Source: Penium margaritaceum
Taxonomy: Eukaryota; Streptophyta; Zygnematophyceae; Desmidiales; Peniaceae
DNA: 64,000 nucleotides
Direction: 5' to 3'
NCBI GenBank assembly: GCA_023375785.1
Contig: SZWC01001547.1
Coordinates: forward strand, 129,512-193,511
Shown here: in pieces, positions 31,131 through 42,788 of the stretch
How positions within the stretch are numbered: the first letter of the stretch is position 1
Layout: each line of letters begins with the position of its first letter
Made by a program: the position numbers and the translations under genes
The notes under the pieces: generated by a model
What the model was told of the DNA's origin: nothing
Database searches by the model: none
Seen by the model: only the letters and a program-made list of their open reading frames with translations

Positions 31131-34100
31131 AACGTCGCCAAGGAGGTGCGCGACTTCCTCTTCATGGCGAAGTCTCACTTGTCGCAGAAGGAGAAGACGT
31201 ATCTTGCCTGGTACAAGGACTCTGGTGTACCAAGAGCCTGACGCACCACAAGGAATGGTTTACGCAGCTGCTCTCCATTCCTTCCCGTTTGATTGCTTTG
31301 GGTGATGATCGTGTGGTGTATGCTGAGGGGATTGGGATTGTGGAGATGTGGTTGGAGACCCCGCGTGGCATTGAAGTGGGAGTATTCCATGGTGTGCTGT
31401 ATGTGCCTTATGTTGCGTTCAACCTTCTCTTAGTGTCCTCTCTCACCAACACAGGACTACGCATCGTCTTTGACGATGACTATGGCTATATCCTTGACAA
31501 GGAAACAAGGGAGGAGTTGGCCAGGTCGGTGAAAGAAGGTGATATGTACCGCCTGCAGGGGGCGACCAAGATCCCGCGCGTGCGGAGCCTTGGAGAAGTG
31601 GTGCAGGCCACTGATGGCAAAATCTCGCATGTACGCTACGGCCACATCGGCATGGGCGACTTACAGCAACTTCAAACAAAGCAGATGGTGCGTGACTTGC
31701 CCACCATCTCTAACTTTGAGCAGCAGTTGTGCATCGGCTGTATGAGGGGAAGCAGCATCGCGAGGCAATCTCTGGAACAAGAGAGCGCGTGAAAGAGGTG
31801 CTGGAGCTGGTCCACTCAGACTTGTATGGCCCGATGCAGACCCAGAGCTTTGGAGGCTCTAAGTACTTTCTCACCTTCATTGATGGTTTCAGCCGTTACA
31901 CTACTGTGTACTTCCTTTCCTCCAAGGACCAATGCTTTGACAGGTTCAAGGAGTTCAAGGCCATGGTGGAGAACTAGGCGGGGAAGAAAATCAAGGTGAT
32001 GCGCAGCGACCGTGGTGGAGAGTACCTGAGCAAGGAGTTCCAAGACTACCTCGAAGCAGCACGCATCAAGGCGCAGCGCACCGCGCCATACTCGTTGCAG
32101 CAGAACGGCGTACTAGAACGCGCGAACCGCACCATCGTTGAGTCGTCGCGCTCCATGCTGCACGTGGCTCGACTCACCTACGACTTTTAGGCGGAAACAT
32201 TAAGCACTATGGTGTACATCCAGAATCGCATTCGAACCAAGGCACTGGAGCAGATGACGCTGTACGAGGCGTTGTACGGCAAGAAGCCAAACGTGGATCA
32301 TCTTTGCGTGTTCGGCAGCTTGGCGCACATGCACGTACCAAAGAAGATACGGCAAAAGTGACACGCGAAGAGCGCGCAGATATTGATGATTGGCTACGAC
32401 GTGGAAAGCAAAGCGATCGTCTCCACGAGAGGAATACACGCCACGTCATCATCTCAAGGGATGTCGTCTTCAACGAGAGCAATGTCATTGGCACCAACAT
32501 TGTCTGTGAAGAGGCAGTAGAAGCAGCAGCTGACGAGATAGTAGGAGCAGATATCCTTCATGACCCAGTCTCTCCTGATCCTTCCTCCATTGTGATAGTG
32601 GGAGAACCAGTCTAATCTCCCATGTCTGTACAGCAGATACAGCGGCCTCATCGGCAGAATTAGAGGAAGAAGATGTACCACCATCAACAGGAGCAGTTGT
32701 GCTGGCAGCAGGGCGCCAGCCACCTACTAACGCTCCAGTAGCAGTTCAAAGGTACCCTCTCAGGGTGCGCTATAAGCCTGGTGAGCTCGAGCATTTCTGG
32801 ATGCTCCAGAAACCAGACGAGATGAACGTCACAGTTGCACCAGACTCTGATGAGCCGACGTCGTACAAGGAGGCCATGGGTGCACCAGATGCTGCAGATT
32901 GGACACAAGCTGTGAAGCAGGAGATACAGTCGTAGCTTGACAATGGTACGTGGGAGCTGACTGAGCGTCCACCTGGACGTAAGGTGATCAAGTGCAAATG
33001 GGTGTTCAAGAAGAAGCGGGGAGCAGATGGCAACCTGGGAAAGTACAAGGCAAGGCTGGTCGCCAAGGGCTACTCGTAGCAGGAAGGCATTCCCTACACA
33101 GAACCTTTGCCCTTATTGCAAATTTTGCCTGTGTGCGTACGCTCCTTTCCTATGCAGCAGTAGAGGACTTTGAGGTCCACCAGATGGACGTTAAGACGGC
33201 GTTCCTAAACGATGATCTGGAGGAGGAGATTCACATGGAGCAACCGGAGAGGTTCGTCATGGATGGCCAGGAGCACCTAGTTTGCAAGCAACAAAAGTTG
33301 TTGTATGGCCTAAAGCAAGCGTTGCGTGCTTGGAACCAGATGTTGGATGTGGCGTTGCAGTGCATGGGGTATGAGCGTAGTGGGTTTGACTGTAGCGTCT
33401 ATCGCTGGCACCATGGTCATGACGTGGTCATCATCATTGTCTATGTGGATGACATGCTCCTCCTTTCCAACGGCAAATCTGCACCGCAGGAGTTCAAGGA
33501 AGCCATGCAGGAGCGCTTCTAGATGTCTGATCTCAGGGAGGCATCATACTTCCTTGGTATCCCGATCACGCATGACAGCAAATCACGCTCTCTCTCACTA
33601 CAACAGAGCTGCTACATCAAGGATGTCTTTCAACGTTTCGGCATGGCAGAGGCAAAACCCATCGGCACGCCGCTGGAGACGCGACAGTACCTTGTGAGCT
33701 ACAATAGAGAAGCAAATGGAGTTGAGCGGCAGAAGTACCAAAGCGCCGTCGGCAGCCTCATGTACCTGATGGTGGCAACCAGGCCGGACCTCGCACAAGC
33801 TGTTAGCGCAGTGAGCTAGCACATGGCCAGTCCCAGACCTGAGCACCACAAGGTAGTGAACCGGATCTTCCGCTACCTTGCTGGAACCATCAACATCGAC
33901 ATCACCTACAACGGCAACGACAACAACATCATCGGCTACACAGACGCAGATTGGGCTTCAAACCCTGAGGACCGTAAGTCCATCTCTGGACATGTGTTCC
34001 TCATGAATGGTGGGGCCATCAGCTGGTGCAGCAAGCGGCAGCTGGTCATGGCCACCTGAAGCACGGAAGCTGAGTACGTCTCTCTCAGCTTTGGAGCCAA

Positions 34101-34390
34101 GGAAGCAGTTTGGGTTCAGCGTCTCATGGCAGAGATTAGTGGGAGTGCAGCAATTCTAGTTCTCGTGTGCGTCGACAACCAGAGCGCAATCGCACTCACC
34201 AAGAACCCTTAGCACCATGCACGCACCAAACACATTGACATCGCTTCATCAGACACATGGTGTAGGAGAATGCTATCAAGTTGGAGTTTACTCCAACCAT
34301 CAAGGAGGTCGCTCATTTTTGCACCAAGCTAGTGACCTGTGAGTAGCAACAGTTTTGCATGAAGGCATGTGGACTCAGCCCACTCTGACT
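31131..34390 (+). pseudogene. pol of A4 (PR-INT-RT-RH), many TAG stops
   Basis: Protease and pre-integrase are in one open stretch (30941-31792). Integrase shows VHSDLYGPMQT, FIDGFSRYT (second Asp changed to Gly next to the retained Asp) and NGVLERANRT with the catalytic Glu. RT shows TAFLNDDLEEEIHMEQ, LKQALRAWNQ and IIVYVDDML (about 33435-33460). RNase H shows GYTDADWASNPEDRKS. In-frame TAGs at 31975, 32188, 32933, 33077, 33520 and 33817 replace Gln or Trp codons of homologues. Frameshifts are at 31735 and around 32350, 33100 and 34060. Confidence 0.9.
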
Positions 34391-34407
34391 GCGCCAAAGT
34401 GGGTGAT

Positions 34408-35146
34408 TGTTGGAAAAGGAGCCATCTGGCTCAGTTTTAAGGTCCACATGAGCAAGTTCCAGGGAAGTACCTGATGCCTACTCCGATTGTTGATCCGAGT
34501 TCTACAGTGGAAAGATCAGGTGGCAAAATGTCTATGGTCCAAGTTTGAGGCCGATCGAATGGTCGGATTGGGAGATATGAATTTTCAAAGTTTTCGGGGT
34601 CATCGACCGCCGATATCCAGGTGAGCATGGGCGATGGCTTCATGCCTTGGTCTAAGAAAAGAAAAAGGCAAGAAGTCCAGGGTCAACACCTGATGGGATA
34701 AATATCCAAAAAGGTCCTTGGTCTTAGGATTGCCTTGTCAGAGTGTGCTGACTAGGATAAGGGTACCTTTCCTTACTTTCTCGGTGAGGTGAGATCCTTG
34801 TGTACTAGCCATGGACACATGGCGATTCTCCATGGGATTGTGATTTATGTGACCACTAGGAGTGTGCCATGAGAGCATTTTCTAGTTCTCTAGGTCGTGT
34901 GAGAGTGGTCAGCCTGATTGCTAGGGTGATTTCCCCCCTTGTGTGAGATTATGGACTCTAGTTTATGAGCCTTAGCCTCCATGGCTAAGTGGTTTGGCTT
35001 GTGAGAGAGCTGATTTGCCCAAGCTCTAGCTCTATATGTACTCCATCATTTTGAGTGATTCAAGAACCATTCTTCAGCACAAGTGATGCCCTTCCAGTCC
35101 CACATGCTTGCTGCTCCAAGGCTCCCTCTCTCCTCCAGATCCAACA
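34408..35146 (+). repeat. Copia-A 3' LTR of A4 (739 bp)
   Basis: It follows the polypurine-like AAAGTGGGTGATTG (34396-34409), starts TGTTGGAAAAGGAGCC and ends CCAGATCCAACA. It is the best guide to the full LTR in plus orientation, including the TATA-like CTCTATATGTACTCC near 35030. Confidence 0.93.
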
Positions 35147-35560
35147 AGAAGTCCTCCAAACTGTAACAGGAAGTCTGGAATCAACTCTCCTTTGCTCATC
35201 CTCATCGAAATAAACTTTTCAAGGATGAAGAGGAAATTTTTTAGAGCCGTTGATTGGTGTACATGTGCAAGCTTCTCATAAGCCTTTGCTGCATGTGTGA
35301 TACCTTGGAGGTGGACATGTTGTGACTCATGTACTGATGTCACAAGAATCGCAAGCGCCACATCATTTTTGACACTCCGCGCTTCATATCTAGGGTCTGT
35401 TTTTTGGAGGTTCAACCTCTCCTCCAAAGAAAATCTTCAAGTAGCCGCGCACCCTCATGACAATCTCAAAGTGCCATCTCCACAAGGGATGACCAAAACC
35501 TGTGAACTTTGACATCCCACCATTGCCTTGCTCGAGAGTGATCGCCGTGGGTGTCGTCAT
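35147..35560 (-). pseudogene. Copia-B B1 gag, N-terminal part right of A4
   Basis: The ATG at 35558-35560 begins a frame with TLEQGNGGMSKFT, the same start as B0 gag (6809). The downstream text (LVTSVHESQHVHLQGI and so on) continues until A4 at 35146. A frameshift lies near 35430. Gag is thus split by A4 and broken on its own. Confidence 0.87.
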
Positions 35561-35771
35561 ACTCCTTCTAGACTTCTCTACTTCATTGAGGTCGATGTAG
35601 GCTGATATATGCTGTTGTCTGCTTTCGGTTATTAAAATGCAGATCTGTCGCTTACTCCTTAGCCGTTGATCACCTGCAAAGAGAGAAGAATGTACACTAG
35701 CGAACCCAGGGTTGTGCCTGCAAGGACAGGGCTTATCCTGGATAGGGTCCTAGTATCAAACGTCTAAGGGC
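35561..35771 (-). other. Leader of B1, 5' part lost
   Basis: Minus strand matches the B0 leader, including TCTCTTTGCAGGTGATCAA and the GATAAG...TGTCCTTG block. It ends at about 35771, where a short plus-oriented B LTR fragment is joined; the expected minus-oriented 5' LTR is missing. Confidence 0.7.
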
Positions 35772-35812
35772 AGACAGACAAGCCATGCACTGCTTGGTTG
35801 GAGCACGTCCCC
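35772..35812 (+). repeat. Copia-B LTR scrap, inverted relative to B1
   Basis: GACAAGCCATGCACTGC and the following bases match 10130-10178 of the B0 3' LTR in plus orientation, opposite to B1. The A5 LTR starts directly after it. Confidence 0.7.
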
Positions 35813-36549
35813 TATTGGATCTGGAGAAGAGAGGGAGCCTTGGAGGAGCGAGCATGTGTGATTGGAAGGGCATCACTTGTGCTGAAGAATGGTTGTTTAA
35901 TTACTCAAAATGATGGAGTACATATAGAACTAGAGCTTGGACAAGTCAGCCCTCTCACAAGCCACACCACTTAGCCATGGAGGCTAAGGCTCACACACTA
36001 GAGTCCATAATCTCACACAAGGGAGGAAATCAGCCTTGCAATCAGGCTGACCACTCACACACAACCTATAGAGCTAGAAAATTCTCTCATAGCACACTCC
36101 TAGTGGTCACATAACCCACAATCCCATGGAGAATCGCCATGTGTCCATGGCTAGCACACAAGGATCTCACCTCACCTAAAAGGTAAGGAAAGGTACCTTT
36201 ATCCTAGTCAGCACACTCTGACAAGGCAATCCTAAGACCAAAGGCCTTTTTGGATATTTCTCCCATGAGGTCTTGACCCTGGACCTCTTGCCTTTTTCTT
36301 TTCTCAAGCTAAGGCATGGAGCCATCGCCCATGGTCACCAGGATATCGGGAGTCGATGACCCCGAAAACTTTGAAAAATTCATTTCTCCCAATCCAACTC
36401 TTGGATCGACCTCAAACTTGGACCTTAGACATTTTGCCACCTGATCTTTCTAATGAAGAAGTCGGATTGACGATCAGAGTAGGCATCTGGTGCTTTCCTT
36501 TAACTTGCTCCTGTGGACCCGGAACTAAGCCCGTGGCTCTTTTCCAACA
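35813..36549 (-). repeat. Copia-A 3' LTR of A5 (737 bp)
   Basis: Plus text starts TATTGGATCTGGAG and ends TTTCCAACA; the polypurine tract (AAAGTGGGAGAT on minus) follows at 36550-36562. The preceding pentamer is TCCCC, in a B LTR scrap. Confidence 0.9.
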
Positions 36550-36559
36550 ATCTCCCACT

Positions 36560-39500
36560 TTGCCGCAGTCAGAGTGGGCTGAGTCCACATGCCTTCATGC
36601 AAAACTGCTACTTCTCACAGGTCACTGGCTTGGTGCAGAAATCAGTAACCTGCTTACTGGTTGGAGTGAACTCCAACTTGATAGCACCCTCTTGCACCAT
36701 ATGCCTGATGAAGTGATATGCGATGTCAATGTGCTTGGTGCGTGCATGGTGCTCAAGATTCTTGGCAAGTGCAATTGCGCTCTGGTTGTCGATGCGCACA
36801 AGAACTGGAACTGCTACACTCCCACTCATCTTTGCCATGAGACGCTGAAGCCAAACTGCTTCCTTGGCTCTGAAGCTGAGAGAGACGTATTGAGCTTCCG
36901 TGCTTGAGGTGGCCACGACCAAATGCCGCTTGCTGCACCAGCTGATGACCCCACCATTCATGAGGAACACATGTCTTAAGATGGACTAACGATCCTCAAG
37001 GTTTGAAGCCCAATCTGCATCTGTGTAGCCGATGATGCTGTTGTCGTTGCCGTTGTAGGTGATGCCGATGTTGATGGTTCTAGCAAGGTAGCGGAAGATC
37101 CGCTTCAATGCCTTCTAGTGCTCAAGTTTGCCATGTGCTGGCTCACAGCGCTAACAGCCTGTGCGAGGTCTGGCCTAGTTGCCACCATCAGGTACATGAG
37201 GCTGCCGATGGCGCTTTGGTGCTTCTGTCGCTCAACTGCATTTACTTCTCCATTGAAGCTCACGATGTACTACCGCGTCTCCAGTGGCGTGCCAATGGGT
37301 TTTGCCTCTACCATGCCAAACCGCTACAAAACATCCTTGATATAGCGGCTCTGCTATAGCGAGAGAGAGCGTGATTTGCGGTCACGCGTGATCTAGATAC
37401 CGAGGAAGAATGATGCATCCCCGAGATCAGACATCAAGAAGTGCTCATGCATGGCTTCTTGGAACTCCTGCAGTGCATACATGCCGTTGGAAAGGAGGAG
37501 CATGTCATCCACATAGACAATGTTGATGAGCACCTCATGACCATGCTGCTAGCGATAGACGCTATAGTCACGCTCATTACGCTCAAATCCCATGCACTAC
37601 AACGCCGCATCCAACTTCTGGTTCCAAGCACGCGACGCTTGCTTGAGGCCGTAAAGTGACTTTTGCAGCTTGCAAACCACGAACTCCTGGCCATCCATGA
37701 CGAACCCCTCCGGCTGCTTCATGTAGATCTCCTTCTCCAAGTCACCATTCAAGAATACTGTCTTGACATCCATGTGGTGAACCTCGAAGTCCTCAGCTGC
37801 TGCATAAGAGAGGAGCGTACGCATAAACGCAAACTTTACAACAGGGACAAAAATTTCTATGTAGTCGATGCCCTCATTCTGCGAGTAGCCCTTGGGATCC
37901 AGCCTCGCCTTGTACTTTTCCAGGTTACCATCTGCTCCCCGCTTCTTCTTGAACACTCACTTGCACTTGATCACCTTACGTCCAGGTGGACGCTTAGTCA
38001 GCTCCCACGTGCCGTTGTCCAGCTGCGAGAGTATCTCTTGCTGCACTGGTTGCTTCCAATCTGCTACATCCCGTGCAGCCATGGCCTCCTTGTATAACAT
38101 TGGCTCATCTGAATCTACTGCAACTGCGACCTTCATCTGTTCTGGTTTCTGCACCATCCAGAAATGGCCGCGCTCACTAGGCTTGTAATACACCCTAAGA
38201 GGGTACGTGCGACCTGGTGTTAGAGCGTTAGCGGGCGGCTGGTGCGGTGCTGCTGGCACAACTGCTGCTGCTGTTCATGCTACATCTCCCTGCTCTGCTT
38301 ACGCCAATGAGGCTGTTGTATCTACTGTATCAGACATGGGAGAGTAGAGTGATTCTTCCACTATCACAGTAGAGGAAGGATTGGGAGAGACTGGGTCAGG
38401 AAGGATTTCTGCTCCCACTATCTTGTCAGCTGCTGGTTCTGTTGCCTCTTAACAGACAATGTTGGTGCCGATGACGTTGCTCTTATTGAAGATGACATCC
38501 CTTGAGATGATGAAGTGGCTTGTATATCTCTCGTAGAGGCGATAGGCCTTGCTTGCCACGTCGTAGCCAATCATCTGCATCTGCGCACTCTTTGCGTCCC
38601 AATTCTGTTGCTTTTCCTTGGGCACGTCATGTGCGCCAGGCTGCCAAATACTGGGAGATGACCCACACTCGGTTTCTTGCCAAACCACACCTCGTACGGC
38701 ATCATTTGCTCCAGCGCCTTAGTTGGACTGCAGTTCTTGATGTAGACCGCAGTGCTCACGGCTTCGGTCCAGAAGTTGTAGGTCAGCCGAGCCGCGTGTA
38801 GAATGGAGCGCGCTGCCTCCACAATGGTACAGGTTGGCGCGTTCTGCTACACCGTTCTGCTGCGGCGAGTACGGCGCGGTACGCTGCACCTTGGTACCAG
38901 CTGCTGCGAGGTAGTGTTGGAACTCCTTGCTTAGGTACTCTCAACCGCGATCGTTGCGCACCGCCTTGATCTTCTTGCCATTCTGGTTCTCCACCATTGC
39001 CTTGAACTCCTTGAAGCTGTCAAAGCAATGGTCCTTGGAAGGAAGGAAGTACACAGCAGTGTAACGGCTGAAATCATCAATGAAGGTTAGGAAATACCTA
39101 GAGCCTCCAAAGCTCTGGGTCTGCATCGGTCCGCACAAGTCCGTGTGGACCAGCTCTAACACTTCCTTCGTATGCTCCCTTGCTCCAGAGAACGCCTCCC
39201 GGTGCTGCTTCCCCTCTAAATAGCCAATGCACAACTGCTGCTCAAAGTTAGAGATGGTAGGCAGGTCACGCACCATCTGCTTTGCTTGAAGCTGCTGCAA
39301 GGCGCGCATGCCGATGTGGCTGTAGCGCGCATGCCAGATCTTGCCATTTGTCGCATGCACCACTGCTGCAAGACTCTGCTCACGCGGGATCTTGGTCGTC
39401 CCCAGCAGGCGGTACATGTCGCCCTCCTTCACTGACCTGGCCAAATCCTCTCCTGTATCCTTATTGAGGATATAGACATAGTCATCATCGAAGACGACGT

Positions 39501-39830
39501 GTAGTCCTGTATTTGTATGAGAGGAGACTTAGAGGAGGTTGAATACAGCATCAGGTACATACAACACGCCATGGAACTCTCCCACTTCAATGCCACATGG
39601 GGTCTCCAACCACATCTCCACAATCCCAATCCCCTCAGCATACACCACCTGCTCATCACCCATAGCGATAGGACAGGGAGGGATGGACAGCAGCTGTGTA
39701 AACCACTCCTTGTGATGTATGAGGCTCTTGGTACATCCTGAGTCCTTGCACCAGGCGAGATCTGCCTTTTCCACCTGCGCCATGTCAGACGGTCGCGCAC
39801 CTCCTTAACCACATTCATGTTGCCAAAGTG
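36560..39830 (-). pseudogene. pol of A5, broken
   Basis: Minus-strand pieces: protease 39783-39529; pre-integrase and integrase core 39444-38941 (HIGMRALQQL, CIGYLEGKQ with the last Cys changed to Tyr, VHTDLCGPMQT, FIDDFSRYT); integrase C-part 38822-38449, with the Glu position still GAA but in a frame shifted by one base; linker 38259-37957; RT 37956-37434 with INIVYVDD near 37525; RNase H 36970-36600. Frameshifts and TAGs occur throughout. Confidence 0.88.
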
Positions 39831-40781
39831 GCACACACCATAGTGGTTTTACTGCTGCTGTTGTTGCTGACGCTCCTATAACTGCTGCTGCTGCTGTTGC
39901 TTTTGCTGCTGCTGATGCGATGATTGCTACTGCTACTACTCCTTCTGGTCCCTCTTGAGCTTGAAATACTCCTTTTTGTAGTGTCCCTCTTTCTGGCAGT
40001 AGTGGCATTTGCCTTTCTTTCTGCCTTTCTCCTGCCCAGACTACTGCTGCTGCTACTGGTTGCGTGAGCTCGTGGCCACAAAAGCTACTTCACTACTGCC
40101 GCCGTCATTGCACATTGCTGCATTGTGACGCAATTCCACCTGCACCAGGTGTGTGCATATGAAGTCGAGGTCGCAAGTTGGCTGGCACTCCAGCGTCTCT
40201 CGCACCGTATTGTAGCTGGTTGGGAGTCCCCGCAGCAAGAGGAGGATGAAGCACGTCTCTTCCACAGGGTTGCCGGCCACTCTAAGCTGCTTCGCCAGCT
40301 CCTTTGCCGTGTCCAGATATGCCTCCATCCCTTCATCACCCTACATTCTGAGTGCCATCATCGTTTCCTCCAAAAGCATGAGGAATGTAGGATCCTTGCT
40401 TTCATACTTCTTGCACGTGTCCCACCCCTCCTTTGTAGTAGCCTTGTCATTCACGTACTGAAGATGCGGGTTGGAGATGGTGTTGACAAGCAGTCTGTAG
40501 GCGTGCCTGTCCTTCTTCTTCCACTCCTTATAGGCCGCTGGTACAACTGCAGAATAACCCGCATCTGTTACAACCTTTTGCGGAGTCTTCCCTGCCACCA
40601 CCTGCGCTGTGGTGATGCCTTTTGCCTCCGGAACAGGAGCCGGCTCGTCGCCGCTCACCACTTCCCACAAGCCCCTCTCCTCCAAAAGGAGGCGGGTACG
40701 GATCCTCCAAAACGTGAAGTTGGCGCGTCCCTCCAGCCTCTCCAAAGGCTAAGCTACTGTTACAATGCCAGCTGATGCCAT
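39831..40781 (-). pseudogene. gag of A5, broken
   Basis: Starts at ATG 40779-40781. A TAG early (near 40751) precedes a 134-codon frame (40745-40341) with LEGRANFTFWRIRTR and SNPHLQYV (Gln retained). A one-codon deletion is seen at TCKKYESKDP. The zinc knuckle near 39975-40012 reads CHYCQKEGHYKKEY, the last Cys being Tyr. A long Gln-rich tail follows (39850-39945). Confidence 0.88.
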
Positions 40782-41733
40782 TTTGAGCCTTGGTGATGCT
40801 CTGCGCTCCACTGGGATGGCGGCGCTACCCCTGCTTCTGCTAATGCTTCTGCTAGAAATCTGTCTGACAGAAAATGGACTATAGTTTCCAGCAGACTGGG
40901 AATTTGGATAAAAAGAGCCCACCACTGGAAAATGCAGCTCAAAACCTTTGAGATCGACCCATAAAACAAGGTCATCAACAGGGGATTTTGAAAGATATGC
41001 CCTCTTGAAAACAGGGTATGCTTCTGCTCCTACTCCAACTCAGACCAGCCAGCTTGTAAACGGCGTTTCTCCCAAACAAATCAATGGAATGCAAATATTT
41101 TTGCACCAATGGAAAATTTAGGAAAAATACTACAATTCGCATGTGCCACTTTTTTAAATTTGACAAAGAAACGAGAGAGTTATGGTCATCACAAGACGAC
41201 AATCTTACTCATAGAGAAGACTGTAGCCCTAGCNAGCCCACCACTGGAAAATGCAGCTCAAAACCTTTGAGATCGACCCATAAAACAAGGTCATCAACAG
41301 GGGATTTTGAAAGATATGCCCTCTTGAAAACAGGGTATGCTTCTGCTCCTACTCCAACTCAGACCAGCCAGCTTGTAAACGGCGTTTCTCCCAAACAAAT
41401 CAATGGAATGCAAATATTTTTGCACCAATGGAAAATTTAGGAAAAATACTACAATTCGCATGTGCCACTTTTTTAAATTTGACAAAGAAACGAGAGAGTT
41501 ATGGTCATCACAAGACGACAATCTTACTCATAGAGAAGAGTGTAGCCCTAGCTGACCTCGTTTTGAGCAGAACTCTCAATCCGAATGTTGGATCTTCGCG
41601 ATTTTGGGCTCGTTGGAAAGCTTGTCTTTTGAATTTGAAAATCCAGTGGTTGATCATCAAATCTTGTTAAGGTTTCATCCCAACCGGTCACTCTCAAAGG
41701 GACGGCTTGTGCTGGCTGAAAGTGGCAAAACTT
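40782..41733 (-). other. Leader of A5 with an internal repeat around an N
   Basis: From gag to LTR is 967 bp here, against 647 in A3. Subtracting the 319-bp repeat offset gives 648. The extra length is therefore the repeated block, not new sequence. Confidence 0.8.
40916..41552. repeat. Near-identical direct repeat around single N (41234), probable assembly overlap
   Basis: 40916-41233 and 41235-41552 (318 bp each) look essentially identical; I found one mismatch beside the N. The single N between two copies of the same text is what an unmerged contig overlap looks like. Confidence 0.85.
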
Positions 41734-41748
41734 GGCTCTGATACAAAA

Positions 41749-42067
41749 TATTAGATCGGGAGAAGAGACGGAGCCTTGGAGCAGCAAGCATGTGTGATTG
41801 CAAAGGCATCACTTGTGCTGAAGAATGGTTGTTCAATCACTCACAATGATGGAGTACATATAGAGCTAAAGCTTGGGCAAGTCAGCCCTCTCACAAGCCA
41901 CACCACTTAGCCATGGAGGCTAAGGCTCACACACTAGAGTCCATAATCTCTCAGAAGGGAGGAAATTAGCCTAGTAATTAGGCTGACCACTCACACACGA
42001 CCTAGAGAGCTAGAAAATGCTCTCATGGCACACCCCTAGTACTCACATAACCCACAATCCCATGGAG
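41749..42067 (-). repeat. Copia-A 5' LTR of A5, truncated
   Basis: Plus text starts TATTAGATCGGGAG and follows the LTR to CATGGAGAATC, then switches to pol text (ACCATTCAAGAATGCC). This is the left breakpoint of duplication copy 2. Confidence 0.88.
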
Positions 42068-42788
42068 AATCACCATTCAAGAATGCCGTCTTGACATCCA
42101 TGTGGTGAATTTTGAAGTCCTTAGCTGCTACATATGAAAGGATCGTGCGCATAGTTGCAGACTTTGCAACAGGAGCAAATGTTTGAGTGTAGTTGATGCC
42201 TTCTTGCTGCAAGTAGTCCTTGGCGACGACCCTTGCCTTGTACTTTTTGAGGTTGCCATCTGCGCCCCTCTTCTTCTACAAGACCCACTTGCACTCAAAT
42301 ACCTTGCATCCAGGTGGACGCTCAGTCAGTTCCTACATAGCATTGTCAAGCTGTGACTGTATCTCTTGTTGTACAATTTGTGCCAAATCTGCTGCATGTG
42401 GTGCAGCCATGGCCTCCTTGTACGACGTCGGCTCATCAGAGTCTGCTGCAACTGCAACCTTCATCTGGTCTGGTTTTTGGAGCATCCAGAAATGCCTGCG
42501 CTCACAAGGCTTGTAGTGTACCCTGAGAGGATACCAGCGACCTGGTACCAGGGCCTTAGCAGGCAGTTGGCGCGGTGTTGCAGGTACAACTGCTCCTGCT
42601 GATGGTGATGCATCTTCTTCCTCTACTTCTGCCGATGAGGCCGTTGTATCTGCTGCATCAGACATGGGAGAGTAGAGTGGTTCTCCCACTGTCACAATAA
42701 AGGAAGGTTCAGGAGAGACTGGGTCAAGGAGAATGTCTCTTCCCATTGCTTTATGAGATTTTGGTTCTACTTTCTCTACGCACATGAT
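42068..42788 (-). pseudogene. Copia-A pol fragment A2b' (RT start and linker)
   Basis: Homologous to 17862-18575. It carries the linker (EPLYSPMSDAADTTASS) and YPLRVHYKPCERRHFWML in one 187-codon minus frame (42896-42333), then the start of RT. Stops replace Gln codons. It is bounded by the duplication breakpoint and the B LTR. Confidence 0.87.

Larger units (their letters stand above)
17862..35146 (+). repeat. Segmental duplication, copy 1 (contains later insertion A3)
   Basis: The series A pol fragment (-), B LTR (-), A LTR (+), B element (-) and A element (+) recurs in the same order with the same junctions at 42068-53096. Differences: A3 (20224-26590) is present only here, and ~600 bp around the B1 3' LTR end are missing here. 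The copies are visibly diverged, so the duplication is not recent. Confidence 0.85.
29873..35146 (+). mobile_element. Copia-A copy A4 (+), inserted in B1 gag
   Basis: LTR to LTR, plus strand. The flanking pentamers are AGACG (29868-29872) and AGAAG (35147-35151), a target duplication with one mismatch. The B1 gag text resumes directly after it. The internal region carries a ~1-kb deletion joining leader to the middle of gag, shared with A6 at the equivalent site in copy 2. Pol contains many TAG stops. Confidence 0.92.
35813..42067 (-). mobile_element. Copia-A copy A5 (-), 5' LTR truncated
   Basis: Minus strand: 5' LTR remnant 41749-42067, PBS 41734-41746 (TTGTATCAGAGCC), leader, gag (from 40781), pol and 3' LTR 35813-36549. 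The right end is lost at the edge of the segmental duplication. The leader contains the single N at 41234 flanked by a repeat. Confidence 0.9.

Noticed and set aside
29873-35146. A4 as an active element because of its perfect PBS and near-perfect target duplication
   Set aside because: The gag start is deleted and pol contains at least six TAGs and several frameshifts.
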